Assembly: GCA_013112635.1 (NCBI GenBank)
Contig: JABFGF010000001.1
Location: 1,116,001-1,180,000 of the forward strand
Reading direction: 5' to 3'
Source of the DNA: Calditrichota bacterium
Lineage (GTDB): Bacteria > Calditrichota > Calditrichia > Calditrichales > J004
DNA length: 64,000 bases
This document shows positions 7,921-15,464 of the stretch, piece after piece (positions within the stretch are counted from its first letter, which is position 1; the number at the start of each line of letters is the position of its first letter). Made by a program: the position numbers and the translations under genes. A model generated the notes under the pieces. That model ran no database searches. It was not told the DNA's origin and was given only the letters and a program-made list of their open reading frames with translations.

Positions 7921-10900
7921 TCATTTACAGGGAAGAAACCTTACCGTAGTAGCTATTTCTTCCAAAACATGTTTTAACTCCAAAAGCACTTTATCTATGT
8001 CAGCTTTCGATGTATCATGGTTTAAGGAAAGCCGGACTGCGCAATGAGATTCTTCTTCACTACGGCCCATGGCCATTAGTACGTGGGTTGGTTTTGGAGA
8101 TCCGGATTTGCATGCAGATCCTGATGAAAATGAAATCCCATGCTGGTCCATAGCTACAACCAGAGACTCACCACGAAGTTTTGGTAAAATCATATTTAGA
8201 GTATTTGGTAAGCGGCTTTCAATTGACCCGTTTAATTTAGCTTCCGGAATTAGTTTTAGAATACCATCCTGAAGTTTATCTCTAAGTTTTTGCATTTCCC
8301 CGGATTTTTTAATTGCCACAATTGCCAGTTCGCAAGCTTTGCCTAAACCTACAATTGAGGATACATTCTCTGTTCCCGCACGTAGTCCATTCTCTTGCCC
8401 GCCACCATGAACAAGTGGCTCCAGCTCTATTCCTTTTTTTATAAAAAGAGCGCCCATTCCTTTGGGGCCATGAAATTTATGTGCTGATAAACTGAGCAGG
8501 TCAACATCCATCTCTTCAACATCCACCTTTACTTTTCCAACAGCCTGAACAGCATCTGTGTGGAAAAACGCTCCATATTTGTGGGTTACTGCTGCAAGAT
8601 CTTTAATAGGCAAAATTGTTCCCGTTTCATTATTAGCCATCATCATCGATACAAGAATTGTTTTTTTGGTAATAGCTTTCTCTAAATCTTTTGGGGTAAC
8701 AGAACCATCTTCATTCACATCAAGATAAGTTACTGAATAACCAATTTTTTCCAGAAATTCACAGCTTCTTAAAATGGCCGGGTGTTCAACTTTTGTGGTG
8801 ATTATATGATTGCCTTTATGACGATACGAAAAAGCAATCCCTTTTAGGGCCATATTGTCAGCTTCTGAACCACTGGCAGTGAATACAATTCTGCGTGGCT
8901 TTGCATTTAGCAATTTTGCAACAGAACGTCGGGCATTTTCAACAGCCTCTTTTGCATCACGCCCTGCTCCATGTATGCTTGATGGGTTACCATGAATAGT
9001 ATCAAGGTAAGGTTGCATAGCTTCTCGAACTGCTTCAGCTACTTTAGTAGTCGCGTTGTTATCCAGGTAAATCCGCTGTTTCTTTTCTGGTTTAGATTTT
9101 CCATTTCCTTTTGCCCCAAGCGTAAACTGAACACCACATACAGTGTCGGTTGCCTGCATTCGAGATTTTACTTCTTCACTTCCCTTCTCGATTTTTGCCA
9201 CATCACACAACAACGATTTGTAGACCGGAAAGCCTGATATCTCGTCAAAATTTGATAGGTCGGTCAGCTCGTTCACATTCCATTTTTGCCAGGCTTTTGG
9301 TCCAACAGGTGTTCCTCCACCCATGTTGCATTCAACAGCGCCTTTAATAATATTATCAGAAATCCTTGCTCTAAACGGCACAGCTCCACGAGGCGTAGAG
9401 ACTTCTACCAAATCACCATTTTCAATTTCCCTATCTTTTGCGTCTTCCAAATTTAATTCAACGGTTGGTTCGGGATTGTCTTTATTCAAACCCTTAATGC
9501 CGTGATGTTGTGACCGAAAATCCGTGTGTGGTCTTGCCCCGGAATTAAAAACCAAAGGATAATCTTTTGCAATGTCCGGTGCCGCCTGTGGACCTTCAAC
9601 CGGTTCCGTATATTTTGGAAGTGGTTCATATCCATAATCATCCAGCGTTGTAGAAAACACTTCGAACTTACCACTAGGTGTTTCAAAGCCAGGCTTACCA
9701 TCTTTGCGTAAACTTCCTTTTTGCCACTTTTTGTACTCCATCATTGGCGTATCATTTTTAACCCAACCTCCGGCATCTTTAACATCCTGGATTGAATAGC
9801 CTGAGCCCTTTAGCGCCTGGCATAATAGTTCATTTTCTGTTTGAGGATAAAGGTGGCCATAACCAAGGCTTTCTGCCAATTGAGCCATAATCAGGTAATC
9901 ATTGCGGGCTTCTCCAACAGGCTCAACCAGTTTTTCACGCAATCGAAAAATAGGTCCATAAACCATGTAAGAATCTATCTCAAACATAGTTGTTGCCGGT
10001 AGAATTACATCTGCATACGCCGCATCTGCTGTCATCTGACGATCAATACATACCTGAAAATCAAGTTTGGAAAGTGTCTCACGCCATACTGGTGTTTGCG
10101 GCCATGATGTTAACAGTGAAGCTCCATGAATTATCAATCCTCTAATCTTGTATGGGTCTTCATTCAGCACAGCATCTACTAAACCGCTGGCATGTGATTC
10201 ACCACGATAGTCGCTATAAATTGGCACTTTTTCACGCGCAACTGCCAAATCAAGATTGGGATTTTCCTGGTTTACGGAGCGGTTAATTGGGAAATGTGTA
10301 TCATTCATTGCAAGGCCTATTCCACCGGGTGTGTCTAAATGGCCTGCTAATGCAAATAAAGAATGTACGGCACGAATAGCCTGAATCCCGCTATTTGAAT
10401 ATTCTAGGCCTGTATACATTACCGGGGCAGCGCCAGTTGCTTTACAGATCCTGCGGGAAAGATCACGTATTTTATCAGCAGGTACACCTGTTATTTTTTC
10501 AGCAACCTCCGGACTGAAGTGTTGTGTGTAAGTTCTAAGTTCTTCAAAGCCATGTGTCCAATTTTCGGCGAAATCTTCATCATATAGTTCTTCATCAATC
10601 ATAACTTCTATCATACTTAAAGCCAACGCACCATCGGTTCCCGGGCGTATGGAAACCCATTCGGCACCTGTTCGCGTGGCTGTTTCTGTATGCCGGGGAT
10701 CAATAACCACAATATCACAACCACGTTTTGCTGCTGCCTCAAGCCGGCCCATATCAAGTGGCGGAGAATCTGTTGCCGGGTTTGCTCCCCAAACAACTAA
10801 CATTTCCGCATTCTCCATATCCGTGAACATATTAACCAACATTCGCCCCATTGTTACATGCGGTGCGATCATGGCAAAAGAGACATAACAGAGTGCGCCA

Positions 10901-11352
10901 ACGCCCATTGTATTTGGCGAACCAAATGGAAAGAGTACATTGGAAGCAGACGAAACAGCCACTCCTTTAGGTTGGAACATATCGCAAAGTGAAAGTTCAA
11001 ATGAGCCACGGCCGGTATAAATGGAAACAGCTTCGGGACCAGATTCAGCTTTAATTTTGTTCAGATTTTTAGCAATAATGCCATAGGCTTCATCCCAGGA
11101 AATACGTTCGAAATTTTCAGGATCAGTGCTGCCTTTTGGCCCAATTCTTTTCATTGGATATTTTAAACGGTTTTCAGAATAGATCATTTCAGGTGCATGC
11201 TCACCGCGACGGCAAATCATTCCCAATTGATGACTTTTATCAGCACGGATATCCACCATTTTACCATCTTTCATCCCGGCTTCAATCCAACACCCTGCCG
11301 GACAAATACCACAAATACCTTTTTTCCACTCAACGCCATTTGAGATTGACAT
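7921..11352 (-). CDS. Molybdopterin oxidoreductase fused to NifS/IscS-type cysteine desulfurase
   Basis: A single 1143-aa frame joins two enzymes. Residues 1-745 form a Mo/W-bisMGD oxidoreductase. It has an N-terminal 4Fe-4S motif (C14, C17, C21, C47), a probable metal-ligand Cys155 in SPNTMGVGALC, and a C-terminal dinucleotide-binding domain (NSGARPHTDFRSQHH). Residues from about 757 on are a complete cysteine desulfurase, with YLDNNATT, the PLP lysine K959 in SAHKFHGPKG, and catalytic C1081 in SSGSACKSGS. The linker is short and lysine-rich. There is no twin-arginine signal, so it is probably cytoplasmic. No iron-sulfur or membrane partner is adjacent. The substrate is unknown; the Mo domain resembles the formate dehydrogenase / polysulfide reductase superfamily. 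The desulfurase may supply sulfur to its own molybdenum site, an inference from FdhD/IscS biology. The start has AGGGGAAATA upstream. Confidence 0.88.
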   Translation of the reverse strand: MSISNGVEWKKGICGICPAGCWIEAGMKDGKMVDIRADKSHQLGMICRRGEHAPEMIYSENRLKYPMKRIGPKGSTDPENFERISWDEAYGIIAKNLNKIKAESGPEAVSIYTGRGSFELSLCDMFQPKGVAVSSASNVLFPFGSPNTMGVGALCYVSFAMIAPHVTMGRMLVNMFTDMENAEMLVVWGANPATDSPPLDMGRLEAAAKRGCDIVVIDPRHTETATRTGAEWVSIRPGTDGALALSMIEVMIDEELYDEDFAENWTHGFEELRTYTQHFSPEVAEKITGVPADKIRDLSRRICKATGAAPVMYTGLEYSNSGIQAIRAVHSLFALAGHLDTPGGIGLAMNDTHFPINRSVNQENPNLDLAVAREKVPIYSDYRGESHASGLVDAVLNEDPYKIRGLIIHGASLLTSWPQTPVWRETLSKLDFQVCIDRQMTADAAYADVILPATTMFEIDSYMVYGPIFRLREKLVEPVGEARNDYLIMAQLAESLGYGHLYPQTENELLCQALKGSGYSIQDVKDAGGWVKNDTPMMEYKKWQKGSLRKDGKPGFETPSGKFEVFSTTLDDYGYEPLPKYTEPVEGPQAAPDIAKDYPLVFNSGARPHTDFRSQHHGIKGLNKDNPEPTVELNLEDAKDREIENGDLVEVSTPRGAVPFRARISDNIIKGAVECNMGGGTPVGPKAWQKWNVNELTDLSNFDEISGFPVYKSLLCDVAKIEKGSEEVKSRMQATDTVCGVQFTLGAKGNGKSKPEKKQRIYLDNNATTKVAEAVREAMQPYLDTIHGNPSSIHGAGRDAKEAVENARRSVAKLLNAKPRRIVFTASGSEADNMALKGIAFSYRHKGNHIITTKVEHPAILRSCEFLEKIGYSVTYLDVNEDGSVTPKDLEKAITKKTILVSMMMANNETGTILPIKDLAAVTHKYGAFFHTDAVQAVGKVKVDVEEMDVDLLSLSAHKFHGPKGMGALFIKKGIELEPLVHGGGQENGLRAGTENVSSIVGLGKACELAIVAIKKSGEMQKLRDKLQDGILKLIPEAKLNGSIESRLPNTLNMILPKLRGESLVVAMDQHGISFSSGSACKSGSPKPTHVLMAMGRSEEESHCAVRLSLNHDTSKADIDKVLLELKHVLEEIATTVRFLPCK

Positions 11353-11831
11353 TATTTCCCCTGGTTATTTTTCCTGTTTGAGTTACTCTTCAATTTAGGG
11401 TATGTTATTTAAAATTACTATTTCACTTTAACACAATTGTATCACAAATTATTCAATCTTTTTAATAGTAAAAAATATTAATACCCGGTTTCATAAATCT
11501 GGAATGTAATAGAGAAGGTTGGAAATATTTGAGTGGTATTAATAGATAAGATTTGATATAAAAGAATTTATAAATAAGAAAAGCGCCAGTATTGAGCCCA
11601 CAATTAGTACTGACGCTTTTCAAAAGCCCGAATGAATAAGGCAAGGGGATCTTGTCCCTCATCCATTCATCACTCTCTCCAAGACAATAATCGGATAAAT
11701 AGCAGGTGCAAAACAGCCCGTTTTAGCGAAAGGTTGAATTTTAATGATAAATGGTATGTATGGAATTTTACTTGAAATTATCCCAAAGAAATCCGATCTT
11801 TAGCGCCTTCAAAATTAAAAAAAAGGAATGA
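11353..11831. other. Divergent intergenic region with structured leader
   Basis: A 479-bp gap between the fusion gene (minus) and rnhA (plus). On the minus strand it carries a long untranslated leader with a GGGA/UCCC hairpin around 11645-11660 and the strong hairpin at 11579-11620, both more than 200 nt upstream of the fusion start. The only frame (66 codons, 11462-11662) reads through the hairpin and looks non-coding. Promoters for both directions must lie here, but I could not fix them. Confidence 0.5.
11579..11620 (-). terminator. Leader hairpin, possible attenuator of the Mo-enzyme fusion
   Basis: On the minus-strand RNA, AAAAGCGUCAGUA pairs with UACUGGCGCUUUU over 13 bp (one U-G wobble). 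It is followed by a U-rich tract and lies about 230 nt before the fusion gene start. The wobble assigns it to the minus strand, because the plus RNA would have an A-C mismatch. No gene upstream on this strand needs a terminator here, so an attenuator in the leader is the simplest reading. A 20-codon frame (MDEGQDPLALFIRAFEKRQY) ends inside the first arm, but its relevance is unclear. Confidence 0.6.
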
Positions 11832-12296
11832 ATGAAGAAAATTCAAATTTACACGGATGGTGCCTGCTCAGGAAATCCCGGGCCAGGTGGTTATGGTACA
11901 ATTTTAAAATATGGTGAACATTACAAAGAACTCTCTCAAGGTTATAAGTGGACTACAAATAACCGAATGGAAATGCGTGCAATGATTGCCGCAATCGAGT
12001 CTTTAAAGGAGCCATGTGAGCTTGATATTTATTCCGATTCAAAATATATCGTTGATGCAGTAAACCAGGGCTGGGCAAAAAACTGGCGTGCAAAAGGCTG
12101 GAAGAGAAATAAAAAAGACAAAGCCTTAAATCCGGACTTATGGGGAACTCTTCTTGACTTGCTCGATAAACACACCTATAAAATTTCCTGGGTAAAAGGA
12201 CATGCCGGACATTTTGAAAATGAGCGGTGCGATGATCTTGCAGTTGAAGCTTGCAGTTCTTCTGATCTGATTGTAGATGAAGGATTTAGCGGATAA
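11832..12296 (+). CDS. rnhA: Ribonuclease HI
   Basis: Degrades the RNA strand of RNA-DNA hybrids. The 154-aa protein carries the family motifs in order: YTDGACSGNPGPGGYG with the first catalytic Asp, NNRMEMRAMIAAIE with the catalytic Glu, DIYSDSKYIVDAVNQGW with the second Asp, and KGHAGHFENERCDDLA with the last His and Asp. Length and layout match bacterial RNase HI. The start is preceded by AAAAAGGAATGA. It is convergent with the next gene, 15 bp away, and no functional link to neighbours is evident. Confidence 0.97.
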   Translation: MKKIQIYTDGACSGNPGPGGYGTILKYGEHYKELSQGYKWTTNNRMEMRAMIAAIESLKEPCELDIYSDSKYIVDAVNQGWAKNWRAKGWKRNKKDKALNPDLWGTLLDLLDKHTYKISWVKGHAGHFENERCDDLAVEACSSSDLIVDEGFSG

Positions 12297-12311
12297 GTGC
12301 TTTATAGATTT

Positions 12312-13574
12312 TCACATCCCGGAATCTATATAATCAATCAGAGGCAACTCATAACCTAAAATAATTGTAGCACGGATATTCTTTTTCTTAAAATTCGTAT
12401 AAGGAACAGCAGCACCAACTGAAATATTGAAATTGCTGTGGGAATAACCAAGTCCGGATAAATAATATTTTTTGTCATCTGAAAAAGCTTCCTGCAACAG
12501 AGGATCAATAACCCCACTTAGATATAAAAATAAAGAAGCGTCTTTCCAAAAGTAACCAAATCGTACCTGGTCCTGCATTATAAAACGAATCTTATCATCC
12601 CTGCTTATATAATTAGAGGCAAGCATAAAAGAATAGTCAAAACGAAACTGGTCGGATTGATATTTATCCAACCATTTGCTAAAAGAAGTTTTTACTACTT
12701 GCATTGCCTGTCTTTTAAATTCTGTTTGGCGCAAAGTTAATAAATTATTTTCGGATACAAGATTCAGATATGGTCGAACCAGGTCATTTATCTGTTCGAT
12801 ACCAAACCCATTTGATTTCTTTTTATCTTTATTTAGATTTTTATATAACAAGGCCAGAGTTACCGCGCTAATATGTTTTACACTGCCGGATTTGATTGCT
12901 TTTAGCCAATCGATTTCACCGAGATATTCCTTTTTCAATTTATTTAAGATAGAATCGCTGATAGCAAACTTTAGCTCTCCGGAACTGATATAGTGAATAA
13001 TTGAAGCCTGAAAAATATTAAAAATACGCACATCAATATCCGCATGGCCAGCCTGCCTTTGTACAACTAATTCACGGGAAACCATTGTACGCCATTTCTT
13101 ATTATTTATAGTCAGTAGTTCAACTTTATCTTTTTCATTTTGCAATTCAAAAATATATGGTGTGATATACAAATCATATTTAATACGTTCAGAAAAGTAA
13201 AAATAAAGGCTAGAGTATGCCAGGAGTTGTTGCTCTGTCCAGCCGATAGCTTTGGCTTGCTCTACAATTTGCGGGTTATCTTTTAGTAAAGGTTTTATGT
13301 AATTTTGTAAATTGTAAATAAAAAGTGAGGTTGTTAACACATCCGTGACGGAGTAAACTAACTCATCCTGATCTGCACTGTTTATTATCTGCCCAATTAA
13401 ATCCCTCCCGATTATACCAAGAACCGGGTCCTGTTCCGTAAGCCAATTTATTACAGCCTTACGTGTATGCTCTTTAGCAATAGTTTCTACTGTTTGTTTA
13501 AAGGCACTGCTAAACTCCACCTGAGAATATGAAAAAGACGATAATAGAAGTAAGAAGGTGATTATTTTTTTCAT
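12312..13574 (-). CDS. Secreted protein of unknown function, possibly outer-membrane associated
   Basis: I do not recognise this 420-aa protein. It has a clear signal peptide (MKKIITFLLLLSSFSYSQ, residues 1-18), then a mostly helical, charged middle region. The last 80 residues have alternating polar and hydrophobic strands (YYLSGLGYSHSNFNISVGAAVPY, IRATIILGYELPL), reminiscent of outer-membrane beta strands. It lacks the T9SS tail carried by the other exported proteins here. AGGATAAC precedes the start. It diverges from the sigma factor operon upstream, but a link to it is only positional. Confidence 0.7.
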   Translation of the reverse strand: MKKIITFLLLLSSFSYSQVEFSSAFKQTVETIAKEHTRKAVINWLTEQDPVLGIIGRDLIGQIINSADQDELVYSVTDVLTTSLFIYNLQNYIKPLLKDNPQIVEQAKAIGWTEQQLLAYSSLYFYFSERIKYDLYITPYIFELQNEKDKVELLTINNKKWRTMVSRELVVQRQAGHADIDVRIFNIFQASIIHYISSGELKFAISDSILNKLKKEYLGEIDWLKAIKSGSVKHISAVTLALLYKNLNKDKKKSNGFGIEQINDLVRPYLNLVSENNLLTLRQTEFKRQAMQVVKTSFSKWLDKYQSDQFRFDYSFMLASNYISRDDKIRFIMQDQVRFGYFWKDASLFLYLSGVIDPLLQEAFSDDKKYYLSGLGYSHSNFNISVGAAVPYTNFKKKNIRATIILGYELPLIDYIDSGM

Positions 13575-13756
13575 TGTTATCCTAATAGCTATTTACATTT
13601 CATAAAATTTCAATTTTATTTAAATAGATTGCAAATTCTAATTTCGAGCAGCATTCATTAGCAGATTTTAACTAATTTCAATATTGAATGAATTTTTCTT
13701 CGAATAAAATCCCAACAATTGTGTATCATTTATAAAAAACACTAATCCAGGCCAAT

Positions 13757-13768
13757 TGAGTGCACTCA
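13757..13768. promoter_or_regulatory. Perfect 12-bp palindrome at the sigma factor start
   Basis: TGAGTGCACTCA is a perfect inverted repeat overlapping the GTG start proposed for the sigma factor, just before an alternative TTG start. Such a site could bind a dimeric repressor or form a small hairpin hiding the start. It may equally be chance. Confidence 0.3.
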
Positions 13769-14320
13769 TTGTCAGAAACAGAAATTTTATTACGATGTAA
13801 AAAAGGCGATAAACACGCTTTTGGCATTCTTGTAAACCTTTATAAAAAACGTGCTTATTTTTCGGCTTTGGGATTTGTACATGACCGCGATCGGGCATTA
13901 GATCTTTCTCAGGAAGCATTTGTAAAAGTCTGGCAATCAATAAAAAAAATAGATCCGGACAGGAAGTTTTTTACCTGGTATTATACAATCTTAAAAAATG
14001 TTTGTTTAAATGATTTACGTAAAAAGACTAATCAACCGCGGCCATATTCTGAGTTTATTGATTTTGACCCGGAAGAGATAAAAGATAGTACTGTTGATAT
14101 TTCTAAAACACTTGAAAATGATGAACTAAAGAAACTGATTTGGGATGCCATAAATAAATTAAACAAAAATGAAAAAGAGATTTTATTGTTACGAGAATTC
14201 CAGGACTTATCCTATACAGAAATTTCTGAAGTTTTAAATTGTCCACAGGGAACAGTAATGTCTCGATTATACAGCGCACGCAAAACCCTAAAATCCAAAA
14301 TTGGCGAACATCTCAAATAA
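13760..14320 (+). CDS. ECF-family RNA polymerase sigma factor
   Basis: A 186-aa sigma-70 family protein of the extracytoplasmic-function group. Region 2 includes FGILVNLYKKRAYFSALGFVHDRDRALDLSQEAFVKVWQSI. A variable acidic linker (about 95-120) follows, then region 4 with LRE-FQDLSYTEISEVLNCPQGTVMSRLYSARKTL, the helix-turn-helix that reads the -35 element. The frame starts at GTG 13760; a TTG at 13769 would give a protein three residues shorter, and no good ribosome site separates them. It is followed 12 bp later by a membrane protein that looks like its anti-sigma factor, so it probably responds to an envelope signal. Confidence 0.92.
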   Translation: MHSLSETEILLRCKKGDKHAFGILVNLYKKRAYFSALGFVHDRDRALDLSQEAFVKVWQSIKKIDPDRKFFTWYYTILKNVCLNDLRKKTNQPRPYSEFIDFDPEEIKDSTVDISKTLENDELKKLIWDAINKLNKNEKEILLLREFQDLSYTEISEVLNCPQGTVMSRLYSARKTLKSKIGEHLK

Positions 14321-14332
14321 AAGTGATTTGTT

Positions 14333-14797
14333 ATGAAAAAACTAAATGAATTATCAGATGAGCGCTTTCAAACCTTGTTAATGAAAGCAATAGACAATGA
14401 ACTCGATCCTTCGGAAAAAGAGATGTTTGACAAGTTGATTTCATCCAATACCAGTTATAACAAGGAATGGCAGGATTTATCACAACTAAAAAAAGTTACA
14501 TCAAAGTTACATTTTAAAGAACCAGCGCAGGAGGAATGGGACATGTATTGGTCAAATGTTTACAACCGTATTGAACGTGGACTGGCCTGGCTACTTTTTA
14601 CATCAGGTGCAGTTATCCTGTTTGGGTATGGCGCATTCAAATTTGTTGAATCGTTTATTCCCGATCCAAATATTCCTTTAATTATAAAGGTTGGGATATT
14701 TTTGCTATTCAGTGGATTTTTAGCACTGGGGTTTTCAATTATCAGGGAAAAATTATTTTTACACAAGTCTGATCCATATAAGGAGCTAAAACGATGA
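14333..14797 (+). CDS. Putative membrane anti-sigma factor
   Basis: The 154-aa protein has a soluble N-terminal part (1-80: LSDERFQTLLMKAIDNELDPSEKEMFDKLI) typical of short anti-sigma domains that open with E/D-L-D and count residues before a threshold helix. Two transmembrane helices follow (about 83-102 and 113-135) and a short cytoplasmic tail. It lacks the zinc-binding HXXXCXXC motif, so it would be a zinc-free type. Position directly behind an ECF sigma gene and overlap with the next start (ATGA) support the role. No homology could be tested. Confidence 0.65.
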   Translation: MKKLNELSDERFQTLLMKAIDNELDPSEKEMFDKLISSNTSYNKEWQDLSQLKKVTSKLHFKEPAQEEWDMYWSNVYNRIERGLAWLLFTSGAVILFGYGAFKFVESFIPDPNIPLIIKVGIFLLFSGFLALGFSIIREKLFLHKSDPYKELKR

Positions 14798-15108
14798 TTA
14801 CATCCACATCAAATTTTATTGCCGGCAAGGAAGTAAAAAAGACAATTGGAATCGTAAAAGGCAATACAATTCGGGCACGGCATATTGGCCGGGATATCAC
14901 TGCTGTTTTTAAAAACATGGTCGGTGGTGAAATAGAAGAATACACCAAACTAATGGCCGAGGCCAGGGAACAAGCTTCAGACCGAATGGTCCAAAGGGCT
15001 GAGGAATTAGGCGCAAATGCTGTCATCGATGTGCGCTTTACAACCAGTTATATTATGGGACAAGCTGCTGAAGTTTTAGCTTTTGGTACGGCAGTAGTAG
15101 TAGAATAA
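14794..15108 (+). CDS. YbjQ/UPF0145 family protein
   Basis: A 104-aa protein with the conserved YbjQ pattern: an opening TSNFIAGKEVKKTIGIVKGNTIRARHIGRDI, a central GGEIEEYTKLMAEAREQASDRM helix, and ELGANAVIDVRFTTS near the end. These small proteins form pentameric rings, and some are annotated as heavy-metal binding; their true role is unclear. The start overlaps the stop of the anti-sigma-like gene by 4 bp, which indicates translational coupling. It is therefore probably a target or modulator within this sigma operon. Confidence 0.85.
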   Translation: MITSTSNFIAGKEVKKTIGIVKGNTIRARHIGRDITAVFKNMVGGEIEEYTKLMAEAREQASDRMVQRAEELGANAVIDVRFTTSYIMGQAAEVLAFGTAVVVE

Positions 15109-15133
15109 AAGACAGTCTAAAGGAAAATAAACC

Positions 15134-15319
15134 GTGTACTTATTTATTATTTTAATAGCAGTCTTCGCTGTTATAATTGGTGGGATTACATTTTACAATA
15201 CAATAATTACAAAAAAATGGCGTAATAAAGTTAAAAATGAAAAAGACTGGTGGTACCTCTGGGATTCTATTTTAATCCATCTGACAAAAGGGTATTTTTA
15301 CCCAAACGAACAGGATTAG
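15134..15319 (+). CDS. Small single-pass membrane protein
   Basis: A 61-aa frame with one N-terminal transmembrane helix (residues 2-24: YLFIILIAVFAVIIGGITFY), followed by a basic and tryptophan-rich cytoplasmic tail (KKWRNKVKNEKDWWYLWDS). It starts with GTG 25 bp after the YbjQ gene, behind AAAGGAAAAT. Spacing and codon content fit the last gene of the sigma operon. No family recognised. Confidence 0.65.
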   Translation: MYLFIILIAVFAVIIGGITFYNTIITKKWRNKVKNEKDWWYLWDSILIHLTKGYFYPNEQD

Positions 15320-15428
15320 GTTTTACTCTTAATTTTGCCCAACCCACATCAATAATGTTTATTTGTATATTCTTGATTTTTATATTTTTTATTATTTTCA
15401 CTAAAATCTAAATCTGCATAGAAAACAA

Positions 15429-15455
15429 GATTCCATCCCTCACCGGGATGGAATC
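15429..15455 (-). terminator. Intrinsic terminator of the LamG protein gene
   Basis: GATTCCATCCC and GGGATGGAATC form a perfect 11-bp stem with a 5-nt loop, 10 bp past the stop of the LamG gene. On the minus strand it is followed by TTGTTTTC, a moderate U-tract. Confidence 0.8.
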
Positions 15456-15464
15456 AATATTAAG

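Noticed and set aside
7921-11352. Treating the Mo-enzyme/desulfurase fusion as two genes joined by a sequencing error
   Set aside because: The frame passes through a smooth lysine-rich linker, with no internal ribosome site or start codon before the desulfurase domain that I could see. Read-level proof would still be useful.
11462-11662. 66-codon frame upstream of the Mo-enzyme fusion
   Set aside because: It runs through the leader hairpin, has no protein-like composition, and no good ribosome site belongs to it.
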